Source: an uncultured Thiodictyon sp.
Lineage (GTDB): Bacteria; Pseudomonadota; Gammaproteobacteria; Chromatiales; Chromatiaceae
Reading direction: 5' to 3'
Length of the DNA stretch: 50,817 bases
NCBI GenBank assembly: GCA_903837595.1
Contig: CAILVI010000413.1
Coordinates: 1 to 50,817 of the forward strand
A program made the position numbers and the translations under genes. A model generated the notes under the pieces. That model was not told the DNA's origin, did no database searches, and worked only from the letters and a program-made list of their open reading frames with translations. Below are positions 31,622-39,391 of the stretch, one piece after another; position 1 is the stretch's first letter; every line of letters begins with the position of its first letter.

Positions 31622-33280
31622 ATGGCAGGTCCCAAGTTCAATCAACTCACCACACCGGGCGTCTATCTCACCGAGTTGAGCGCCTTTCCGCCCTCCGTTG
31701 TGGGTGTGCAGACCGCCGTGCCGGCCTTCATCGGCTACACCGAGAAGGCCGAGATCAGCGGCCAACCGGTCTATCTCAAACCGGTCAAGATCTCCAGCCT
31801 TGCGGACTATACGGAGATATTTGGATTCGCCTATCAGCCCACCTACGATATCGTTGCAGTCACAGTCGATGGCGACATTAATGCCGGAAAATACGACTTC
31901 AAGGTGATCGATCAGAGCGACCCGGATGTACCCAAACCGGCCTACTACCGCCTGAAACAACAAGGCACAACCCAATTTAACCTGTACCAAAGCTTGAAGC
32001 TCTTCTACGCCAATGGTGGCGGCAACGCGTACGTGGTTTCGGTAGGTCGCTACAGTCCTGACGACAACAAGGTGGAAAAGCAGCCCCTGCTCGATGGTTT
32101 GGCGGCCGTTGCCGACATCTCCGGGCCGACCATGTTGGTGGTTCCCGATGCGGTGCTGCTTCCGCCAACAGACCCGGATAAGGGCCCGGCGTGGGTATCG
32201 GGTGATTTTCAGGCAGTGGTGGATGCGATGCTGAAGCAGGCGGGGAGTCTGCAAGACCGGGTGGCGATCCTCGACGTCTACGGCAGTCTGTCCGCAACAG
32301 ACCAGACAACGCTGGATCAGATTATCGCGCAGTTCCGGACGGACGTCGGCTCGGAGAACCTGAGCTACGGCATGGGCTATTTCCCGTTTCTCGACACCAG
32401 CGTGGTCGATGCCACGGACTATAGCTACGACAACATCGCCGAGACATCCAGGCCCATCTTGATGCAAATACTGGGTTGGCAGGACTACTCCCTGTATCGC
32501 GCGGACGGTATAGTCACCGATGGAAATAGGTACACTGAAGACGTTTACAGCGATACCAGCTTTCGCCGGATTTGCGCCGACATCGCGAAAATCGCGGCCG
32601 AATGGGCGAGCACCGACGGGGGAAAGACCAGCAATCGGAACCTGCTGGGCGCATTGCCACTGCTGGGCGACATCTTGAGCATCATCGCCGACAAGGCCAG
32701 CATCCTGCCGTCGAGTGGGGCGATCGCAGGGGTCTTCACCACCGTGGACAACAGTCGCGGCGTTTGGAACGCACCGGCCAACATCGCGGTGAGCAACGTC
32801 AACGGGCCGACCTATAGGCTGACCGACCAGCAGCAGGGCGACCTCAACGTGCCGGTGGACGGCAAGGCCGTGGACGCGATTCGCGATTTCGTCGGGCGCG
32901 GCACCATCGTTTGGGGTGCGCGTACCCTGGACGGCAACAGCAACGATTACCGCTACATCCAGGTGCGGCGCACGCTGATCTACATCGAGCAGTCGATCAA
33001 GGCCGCGTTGCAGCCGTGCGTGTTCGCCGCTAACGACGGCAACACTTGGACCGCGGTGGTCGCGATGGTCTCCAACTTCCTGCAGGGCTTGTGGGCGCAG
33101 GGCGGTTTGATGGGGGCCAAGGCCGACGAGGCCTTCTCGGTGCAGTGCGGGCTTGGCAGCACCATGACCGGCCTGGACATCCTCAACGGTTACATGGTCG
33201 TGCAGGTCACCGTGCAGATGATTCATCCGGCCGAGTTCATCGAGCTGACCTTCAAGCAGAAGATGGAGGGCGTGGCCTGA
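31622..33280 (+). CDS. Contractile injection system tail sheath protein
   Basis: 552-aa phage-tail-sheath-family protein. It opens with PGVYLTELSAFPPSVVGVQTAVPAFIGYTEKA, the sheath signature of extracellular contractile injection systems (Afp/PVC/MAC-like). The C-terminus has the conserved core YRYIQVRRTLIYIEQSIKAALQ ... GYMVVQVTVQMIHPAEFIELTF. The sheath surrounds the inner tube and contracts to drive it through a target membrane. The ATG at 31622 has a GGAGG site seven bases upstream. The tube gene follows after 54 bases. No baseplate, spike, AAA+ ATPase, cap or toxin gene is within reach on either side, so it is an isolated pair. Confidence 0.93.
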   Translation: MAGPKFNQLTTPGVYLTELSAFPPSVVGVQTAVPAFIGYTEKAEISGQPVYLKPVKISSLADYTEIFGFAYQPTYDIVAVTVDGDINAGKYDFKVIDQSDPDVPKPAYYRLKQQGTTQFNLYQSLKLFYANGGGNAYVVSVGRYSPDDNKVEKQPLLDGLAAVADISGPTMLVVPDAVLLPPTDPDKGPAWVSGDFQAVVDAMLKQAGSLQDRVAILDVYGSLSATDQTTLDQIIAQFRTDVGSENLSYGMGYFPFLDTSVVDATDYSYDNIAETSRPILMQILGWQDYSLYRADGIVTDGNRYTEDVYSDTSFRRICADIAKIAAEWASTDGGKTSNRNLLGALPLLGDILSIIADKASILPSSGAIAGVFTTVDNSRGVWNAPANIAVSNVNGPTYRLTDQQQGDLNVPVDGKAVDAIRDFVGRGTIVWGARTLDGNSNDYRYIQVRRTLIYIEQSIKAALQPCVFAANDGNTWTAVVAMVSNFLQGLWAQGGLMGAKADEAFSVQCGLGSTMTGLDILNGYMVVQVTVQMIHPAEFIELTFKQKMEGVA

Positions 33281-33334
33281 TCCGTGCCCAGCGCCATCGC
33301 CCGCATTCACACTATTCCACAATGAGGAGTCGCC

Positions 33335-33787
33335 ATGACAGGTGAAGTTCAAGACAACGTATGGCCCTTGCCCAAGTTCTATTTCTCGGTCAAATTGGGC
33401 GAGGACGATTCGGTGAGCTTCCAGGAGGTCGACGGCCTGGAGAGCGAGACCCAGGTGATCGAGTACCGCCACGGCAACAGCCCGATCTGCTATCCGATCA
33501 AGATGCCCGGTCTGAGCCGGGTCGGCAATGTCACCATGCGCAAGGGCATCTTCGTCAACGACGAGAAATTCTGGGACTGGTACAACGAGATCAAGCTGAA
33601 CACCATCGCCCGTTGCACCGTGGTGATCAATCTGCTCGACGAGACCGGCAGCCCGAAGATGACCTGGACCCTCAACAACGCCTGGCCGACCAAGATCACC
33701 GGTACTGAGCTGAATTCCGAGGGCAACGAGGTCGCGGTCGAATCGGTGGATATCGCTTACGAAACCCTGACCATCGCGACCGCATAA
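33335..33787 (+). CDS. Contractile injection system tube protein (gp19-like)
   Basis: 150-aa phage tail tube family protein: WPLPKFYFSVKL, VSFQEVDGLESETQVIEYRHG, MPGLSRVGNVTMRKGIF, WDWYNEIKLNT and a C-terminal VAVESVDIAYETLTIATA strand. These match T4 gp19-like/Afp1-type tube subunits that stack as hexameric rings inside the sheath. A GAGGAG ribosome site precedes the ATG. It pairs with the sheath gene. The next gene is on the opposite strand and unrelated. Confidence 0.93.
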   Translation: MTGEVQDNVWPLPKFYFSVKLGEDDSVSFQEVDGLESETQVIEYRHGNSPICYPIKMPGLSRVGNVTMRKGIFVNDEKFWDWYNEIKLNTIARCTVVINLLDETGSPKMTWTLNNAWPTKITGTELNSEGNEVAVESVDIAYETLTIATA

Positions 33788-33933
33788 GTAGCAGACGATT
33801 TCCGTTGAGTACAGTCACCAAGTCATCGGGGATGATACCGCGGATGGCTGCACAGGGCTTAAGCTGTTCGGGCTGCATCGTCGGGGTCTGCGTCCTTGTT
33901 CTTAGCGTTTGTGCAAGTCTCGCCTGGAAAGGT

Positions 33934-34485
33934 CTAGTCGTTCTGGTGATCGCCCGGATCGGCGCTCGGTGCCGCACCCGGCGCAATGGCCGCCAACAAC
34001 CCCCGCAGCAGTTCCAACGGCGCGGGCGGGCAGCCGGGGATCTTCACGTCAACCGGTATGACGTTCTCCACCGCCCCGCGGCTGGCATAGGAGACGCCGA
34101 ATTCACCGCCGTCGCAGGCGCAAGTGCCGGCTGCGATGATGAGCTTCGGTATCGGGGTCGCGGCCCAGGTGCGGCGCAGCGCCGTCTCCATGTGCCGGGA
34201 GACCGGGCCGGTCACGAGCAGTGCATCGGCGTGGCGCGGGGAGGCGACGAAGTGCAGGCCAAAGCGCTCCAGGTCGTAATAGGGGTTGTTGAGCGCATGG
34301 ATCTCCAGCTCGCAGCCGTTGCAGGAGCCCGCATCGACCTGGCGAATGGCGAGGCTGCGCCCGAGCCGGGCATGGACGTGGCGCCGCAGCTCGATACCGA
34401 GCCGTTCCAGCTCCGCATCATCGGTGGCGGGCGCCGCCTCGGTGACGACGCCGGTTTTCAGTGATTGCTTGAGTATGCGAAACAT
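33934..34485 (-). CDS. hyfI: HyfI/NuoB-like iron-sulfur subunit of a hydrogenase-related complex
   Basis: 183-aa small subunit carrying one [4Fe-4S] cluster near the large subunit. Ligands are in GSCNGCELEI (two Cys), AGTCACDGG and IPGCPPAPLELL. It resembles HyfI/HycG of group 4 complexes and NuoB. It is the last gene of the operon that begins at 41708. The cluster site is intact even though the partner large subunit lacks part of its NiFe ligand set, so it may carry electrons in a redox process other than H2 chemistry. Confidence 0.88.
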   Translation of the reverse strand: MFRILKQSLKTGVVTEAAPATDDAELERLGIELRRHVHARLGRSLAIRQVDAGSCNGCELEIHALNNPYYDLERFGLHFVASPRHADALLVTGPVSRHMETALRRTWAATPIPKLIIAAGTCACDGGEFGVSYASRGAVENVIPVDVKIPGCPPAPLELLRGLLAAIAPGAAPSADPGDHQND

Positions 34486-34490
34486 GGCGG

Positions 34491-36155
34491 TTATAGGTCC
34501 TCGCCCGAATAGGACCCATTGACCGATTTATTGCACACCGGGAAGTCCGGGACGATGTTGCCCATGATCAGCTGCTCCAGGGCCGGCCAGGTGAACCAAC
34601 TCGGGTCGCGCGGGAAAAAGCGGGCGATGCCTCCGTCGGTATCAAAGCGCACGAAGGTCATGATCTCCCCGCGCCAGCCATCGACCAACCCGAGACCGAC
34701 CGCCCCGGGTGGTGCCGGGCGCAAGGGGACGCGGATCTTTCCCGTCGGTAGGGTCCTGATCAAACGGTCCATCAGGATCAGGCTTTCCTGGATCTCGGTC
34801 ATGCGTACCCGCACCCGGGCGGCGACATCGCCGTCGCTCTCCTGCGGCACCACGACCTCCAGCATGTCGTAGGGCGGGTAGGGGCAGTCACGGCGCACGT
34901 CGAAGGCCAGGCCGCTCGCCTTGCCGACGCTGCCGGTGCAGCCCAGGTTGCGGGCCTGCGCGGTGCTTAGGTGCCCGGTGGTGATCAGGCGGTCGTTGAG
35001 CGAAGGGTGATCGTCGATGACGTCGAACAGCGGTATCGCCGCCGCGCGCAGCGCCATGTGATCCGCCTGCAACAGCGCCGATGCGTCCGCCGACAGGTCG
35101 GCGGCCACGCCGCCGGGGCAGATGGCGTCCATCATCAGCCGGTGTCCGAAGAGTTCGCGACTGCGCCGCTGCCACAGTTCGCGCAGGCGCGCGCACTGCA
35201 TATGGGCGAAGCTGAAGCCCACGTCGTTGCAGATCGCGCCGATATCGCCGAGGTGATTGGCGACGCGCTCGCGCTCGGCCATCAATGCACGCAGCCAGTC
35301 GGCGCGGGGTGGGGCGGCACACGCGGTGGCGCGTTCCATGGCCTGACAGGCGGCCCAGGTGTGGGCGACCGTGGAGTCGCCGCAAACCCGCGCCGCCAGC
35401 CGGGCGAGCCCCTCCGGGTCGCGCCCCTCGGCGATCTTCTCGATGCCCTTGTGGACATAGCCCAGGCGCTCTTCCAGGCGCAGCACCTCCTCGCCCATGG
35501 CCTGGAAGCGGAAGTGCCCGGGCTCGATGATACCGGCATGGACCGGGCCTACCGGGATCTCGTAGACCCCACTGCCCTGGACCGTCAGGAAGGGGTAGTC
35601 GGCATCTGCCGGCACACGGCCGCCGGAGCGTCCGGCCGTCGGGAAGTCGGTGCGCAGTGGAAACGCGTCTTCTTCCCAGGCCTGGTGACGGGTCCAGCGA
35701 CGCGGATCGGGGTGGCCCTGAAAGACCACCCCGGTCAGGTCGTGGCAGTGGCGCTCCAGGCGGTCCAGTCCCGGGTAATGCGGGGTCTGCGAGGGGAGGA
35801 CCGGGCGCTCCAGGGGTACCGCGGTCTCCAGGACCAGATAGCCCCCCAGGTGCTCCAGGCAGGCATAGACGGCGATGCGTTGCGGGTCGTGTTCGCCGTC
35901 GAGGTCGGCGGCAACGCCCGCGACGAGGTTGGCGGCAAAGCTGGCCGGGACACCGGCGCCCTCGGACGCGTCGGCCCATACCCCTGCGTGGCGCAGTCCG
36001 ATGTGCGCCGCGACCTTGGCCGCGGCGCCCCAGTCCTCCGGGTCCAGTACCAGTCGCAGCGCCGGTGCCAGGAGCGCTTCATCCGCCGCACGGGCGAGCA
36101 GGTGCTCGGCCGCCAGTCGGGCCAGAAAGTCCGGGAGCCAGTCGCGTCGGCTCAT
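34491..36155 (-). CDS. hyfG: HyfG/HycE-like large subunit with incomplete NiFe site
   Basis: 554-aa protein combining an N-terminal NuoC-like (30-kDa) domain (about 1-185) and a NuoD-like/hydrogenase large-subunit domain. In true HycE/HyfG the metal ligands are RVCGxC and DPCxxC. Here the first motif is RVC258-GDSTVAH (second Cys replaced by Ser), and the C-terminal motif reads VPDFPVC541NKS (first Cys replaced). Only two of four ligands remain. This fits energy-converting-hydrogenase-related (Ehr-type) proteins and probably not an H2-producing enzyme. There is also no long tail after the last motif for a maturation protease. Other Cys (C309, C424) could serve elsewhere. The product is probably cytoplasmic, docked on the membrane arm. 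hyfI follows after five bases. Confidence 0.88.
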   Translation of the reverse strand: MSRRDWLPDFLARLAAEHLLARAADEALLAPALRLVLDPEDWGAAAKVAAHIGLRHAGVWADASEGAGVPASFAANLVAGVAADLDGEHDPQRIAVYACLEHLGGYLVLETAVPLERPVLPSQTPHYPGLDRLERHCHDLTGVVFQGHPDPRRWTRHQAWEEDAFPLRTDFPTAGRSGGRVPADADYPFLTVQGSGVYEIPVGPVHAGIIEPGHFRFQAMGEEVLRLEERLGYVHKGIEKIAEGRDPEGLARLAARVCGDSTVAHTWAACQAMERATACAAPPRADWLRALMAERERVANHLGDIGAICNDVGFSFAHMQCARLRELWQRRSRELFGHRLMMDAICPGGVAADLSADASALLQADHMALRAAAIPLFDVIDDHPSLNDRLITTGHLSTAQARNLGCTGSVGKASGLAFDVRRDCPYPPYDMLEVVVPQESDGDVAARVRVRMTEIQESLILMDRLIRTLPTGKIRVPLRPAPPGAVGLGLVDGWRGEIMTFVRFDTDGGIARFFPRDPSWFTWPALEQLIMGNIVPDFPVCNKSVNGSYSGEDL

Positions 36156-36213
36156 GGTCGCAGGTCCGATTGACGTTGCATGAGGTTCATGTGTAGCGAT
36201 GCCCTGCGGGAGG

Positions 36214-37734
36214 TCACAGCAGACGGGTTCCGGTGATCAACCCGGTGGCGCGGTCCAGCCAATTGGCCAGGAACGCCGGGATCGCCAGCCCCAGCCACAG
36301 TACGAGCGTCAGGTGGACCGCCACCGGGATCATATTGGCCTCGACCGGGCGTTGGCCCTCCGGGGGAATGCCGTAGACCATGGGGTGCAGGTGCCGGAAC
36401 AGCCCCGCAAAGGCGACCGCGAGCCCGGAGAGCAGGGCCAGCGTGAACCAGGGCGCCGTCTTCATGGTGGCCGTGAGTAGCAGGAATTCGCTCATGAAAA
36501 CACCGAAGGGCGGGAAGCCGGCAATCGCCGCGACCCCGATCAGGAGCGACCAGCCGACCGCCGGTTGGGTGCGGATCAGGCCGCGGATGTGCTCGATCGA
36601 CTGGGTGCCGGCGATGTGGGCGGCGTGACCGACGGTGATGAAGATCGCGGACTTGGTCAGCGAATGCACCAGCATGTGCAGCAGAGCGCCGAAGGTGGCG
36701 AGCGGTCCGCCCAGGCCGAAGCCGAAGGTCATGAGTCCCATGTGCTCGATGGATGAGTAGCTGAACATGCGCTTGATGTCGCGCTGGCGGTGCAGGAAGA
36801 GACCCGCGACCATGAATGAGACGAGGCCGAACCCCATGAGCAGGTAGCCGGCCAGGTGCGGGGAGCTACTGTGTACGAGTGAGCCGTCCACCAGCATCTT
36901 GAGCCGCACCACCGCGTACAGTGCGACGTTGAGCAACAGCCCGGAGAGCACCGCGGACATCGGTGTGGGGCCCTCGGAGTGGGCATCGGGCAGCCATTGA
37001 TGCATGGGCACCAGGCCGACCTTGGTCCCGTAGCCCACCAGCAGGAAGACGAAGGCGAGCCGCATCACCGCCGGTTCCAACCGTCCGGCCTCGGCGTAAA
37101 GGGTGCTCCAGTTCAGACCGGCCGCGGGGTCGCTGATCACCTGTTGGGCGGCAAAATAGGTCAGCACGGTGCCGAACAGTGCGAGCGCGATGCCGACGCC
37201 GCACAGGATGAAATATTTCCAGGCAGCCTCAACCGCCTCCGGCGTGCGGTAGAGTGACACCAGCAGCACGGTCGCGAGCGTCGCCCCCTCCACCGCGACC
37301 CACATGACACCCAGGTTGTCGGTGGTGAGCGCGACCAGCATCGTGAACATGAAGAGCTGGTACATGGAATGATAGGTGCGCAGCCGGTTCGGGCCGATGC
37401 GCCCGGTGTCGATGACGTGGCGCATGTAGGGGCGGGAGAAGATGCTGGTGGTCAGTCCGACGAAGGCGGTCAATACCACCAGATAGACGTTGAATGCATC
37501 GACCCGGAAGGCCAGACCGGCGATGCCGCCGGAGAGGGAACCGGTGATCGAACCGGGCCCAGTGTCGACCGCGTCACCGACCAGTGCCACCGTCCAGCCG
37601 AGCCACAGCGCCGCCCCCAGTGAGACCACCGAGACGCCCAGATTGAACCAGCCAGCGGGCGCCGCCGGGCGGATCAGGCCCAACACCAGTGCCCCCAGGA
37701 GCGGTGTCAGCAAGACCAGCGTCAGCGCGTTCAC
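36214..37734 (-). CDS. hyfF: HyfF-like membrane proton-pump subunit
   Basis: 506-aa polytopic membrane protein of the NuoL/M/N (Mrp antiporter) family, HyfF branch, with about 14 hydrophobic segments. Family residues visible include the glutamate in WVAVEGATLA, the lysine in GYGTKVGLVPMHQWLPDAHSEGPTPMSA, and the broken-helix region with HMLVHSLTKSAIF. These form the proton or sodium translocation path. It starts with GTG at 37734, overlapping hyfE by four bases (GTGA). A 58-base gap separates it from the large subunit. Confidence 0.92.
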   Translation of the reverse strand: MNALTLVLLTPLLGALVLGLIRPAAPAGWFNLGVSVVSLGAALWLGWTVALVGDAVDTGPGSITGSLSGGIAGLAFRVDAFNVYLVVLTAFVGLTTSIFSRPYMRHVIDTGRIGPNRLRTYHSMYQLFMFTMLVALTTDNLGVMWVAVEGATLATVLLVSLYRTPEAVEAAWKYFILCGVGIALALFGTVLTYFAAQQVISDPAAGLNWSTLYAEAGRLEPAVMRLAFVFLLVGYGTKVGLVPMHQWLPDAHSEGPTPMSAVLSGLLLNVALYAVVRLKMLVDGSLVHSSSPHLAGYLLMGFGLVSFMVAGLFLHRQRDIKRMFSYSSIEHMGLMTFGFGLGGPLATFGALLHMLVHSLTKSAIFITVGHAAHIAGTQSIEHIRGLIRTQPAVGWSLLIGVAAIAGFPPFGVFMSEFLLLTATMKTAPWFTLALLSGLAVAFAGLFRHLHPMVYGIPPEGQRPVEANMIPVAVHLTLVLWLGLAIPAFLANWLDRATGLITGTRLL

Positions 37735-38429
37735 TGGCCCTCCGTCCTGGTCTCACCAGGGGTTTCGCTCAATCGATTGAGCCGGTCCACGTCCAGTGAA
37801 TCGATGCTCTCGCGGATCTGCAGGAAAAAGACGCCGAACAGCACCATCGCCACGAGCACGTCGAAGGCGACCCCCAACTCCACCACCAGCGGCATGCCGC
37901 CGGTGGCCGACACGGCGGCCAGGAAGAGCCCGTTCTCCATCGACATGAATCCCAGCACCTGGGCCACCGCTTGCGTGCGGAAGACCATCATCAGGAGCCC
38001 GATCAGCACCACCGCGAGACTGACTGCAACGATGTTGCGGGTGAAGGTGAGTTCCGCCTGGATCATGGGCAGCACCAGCCAATAGCTGAAGATCACCAGG
38101 GCCACCGCGGCCATGGTCACGAGCGTGGGGCTCTGCAGTGACTCGGTGTGACGCTCCAGTTGCAGGCGGCGCACCAGCCGGTGCAGCATCCAGGGAATCA
38201 GGATCGCCTTGAGTGCCAGCGTCAGCGCTGCGGAGAAATACAGGTGCGGCACCTGTCCGGTCGCTGCGACCACCGAGGTCACCGCCGCTACCAGCGCGCC
38301 CTGCCAGGCAAAGGCGTGGATCGCCGAGATCAGCCGGGTCTGGGCCAGCAGCACAAAGGACAGGAACAGTACGATCGCCGCCAGCACCAGCACCAATTGC
38401 TGGAGCAGCGGCAGCGTAGTCATGTTCAT
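37731..38429 (-). CDS. hyfE: HyfE-like membrane subunit
   Basis: 232-aa membrane protein with about six or seven hydrophobic helices. It matches HyfE, the hydrogenase-4 subunit that combines MnhC/NuoK-like features (MSMENGLFLAAVSATGG is NuoK-like). I chose the ATG at 38429 because a GGAGG site lies seven bases upstream; the ATG at 38423 is an alternative. It overlaps hyfC by four bases and hyfF by four bases. Confidence 0.88.
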   Translation of the reverse strand: MNMTTLPLLQQLVLVLAAIVLFLSFVLLAQTRLISAIHAFAWQGALVAAVTSVVAATGQVPHLYFSAALTLALKAILIPWMLHRLVRRLQLERHTESLQSPTLVTMAAVALVIFSYWLVLPMIQAELTFTRNIVAVSLAVVLIGLLMMVFRTQAVAQVLGFMSMENGLFLAAVSATGGMPLVVELGVAFDVLVAMVLFGVFFLQIRESIDSLDVDRLNRLSETPGETRTEGQ

Positions 38430-39391
38430 GCCCCCACCTCCAGGATCACATGGCTCAACAGCCCCAGCAGCGACAGCAGGAGCGCCAGGTTCAGAAAGGC
38501 GGGGGCGCGGAAGATCCGCATCTTCGCGAGTACCGTCTCACCCACGGCCAGGGCCACCCCGAGCACCGCGAGTTTGGCCAGCACCGCGGCCAGCCCCAAC
38601 CCCAAGGCGGCGGCGCTGACCCCGCGTCCGATCCCCCACGGCAGGAATACATTGGCGATCAGGGTCCCGTAGAGCAGGAGCTTGATCTGGGCCGCCCACT
38701 CCATCATGGCCAGGTGCCGCCCCGAATACTCAAGCAGCATGGCCTCATGGATCATGGTCAGTTCCAGATGGGTCGTCGGGTTGTCCACCGGGATGCGGCC
38801 GGTTTCGGCGATGGCCACCAGTACCAGCCCGCCCAGGGCGAATAGATAGGACGGGCGCAGCATGAAGCCATCGGCCAGATGCTGGTCGATCACGCTCGAC
38901 AGGTTGGTGGAATGGGCGGTCATGGTGAGCGTGAAGACCGCCATCAGCATGGCCGGCTCGGCCAAGGCCCCGATCATCATCTCCCGCGACGCCCCCATGC
39001 CGCCGAAGGCGGTGCCCACGTCCATCCCCGCGAGGGCCAGGAACACGCGGGCCAGGGCCAGCAGCCCGACCAGCACGATGATGTCGGCGATGGCCGCGGT
39101 GGGCAGGTCCACCACCAGCAGGGGGACCGTCGCCGCCGCCATCCAGGTGGCGGTAAAGACGATATAGGGCGCGGCGCGGAACAGTGGGGAAGCGGTATGG
39201 GCGACGCGCACCTCCTTGGCCAGGAGCTTGTAGAGGTCCCGATAGGCCTGGAGCAAGGGTGCCCCGCGCCGGTTTTGCAGGCGTGCCTTGACCTTGCGCA
39301 CCCAGCCCACCAAGAGCGGTGCCAGGGCGATGTACAGGAATGACTGGACGAACGCGATGCCCCAGCCGGGCAGGGTCAGGTAATGATCCAT
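38426..39391 (-). CDS. hyfC: HyfC/NuoH-like membrane subunit
   Basis: 321-aa polytopic protein of the NuoH/HycD/HyfC family linking the soluble redox arm to the membrane arm. Characteristic segments are RRGAPLLQAYRDLYKLLAKE near the N-terminus and AETGRIPVDNPTTHLELTMIHEAMLLEYSG in the middle, whose acidic residues line the quinone/E-channel in complex I. The ATG at 39391 starts within the last codons of hyfB (16-base overlap). The long open frame upstream is hyfB sequence in another frame. Confidence 0.92.
   Translation of the reverse strand: MDHYLTLPGWGIAFVQSFLYIALAPLLVGWVRKVKARLQNRRGAPLLQAYRDLYKLLAKEVRVAHTASPLFRAAPYIVFTATWMAAATVPLLVVDLPTAAIADIIVLVGLLALARVFLALAGMDVGTAFGGMGASREMMIGALAEPAMLMAVFTLTMTAHSTNLSSVIDQHLADGFMLRPSYLFALGGLVLVAIAETGRIPVDNPTTHLELTMIHEAMLLEYSGRHLAMMEWAAQIKLLLYGTLIANVFLPWGIGRGVSAAALGLGLAAVLAKLAVLGVALAVGETVLAKMRIFRAPAFLNLALLLSLLGLLSHVILEVGA

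Noticed and set aside
31310-33472. 720-codon minus-strand open frame over the sheath gene
   Set aside because: Antisense to the clear sheath protein. Only its last part, near 31310-31547, has meaning, as part of the IS630 remnant.
31622-33787. Remnant of an ordinary contractile-tailed prophage
   Set aside because: The sheath and tube match the extracellular injection-system type, and no integrase, capsid, terminase or lysis gene is nearby.
34491-36155. Functional H2-evolving group 4 hydrogenase
   Set aside because: The large subunit lacks two of the four NiFe cysteine ligands and has no cleavable tail after the last motif.
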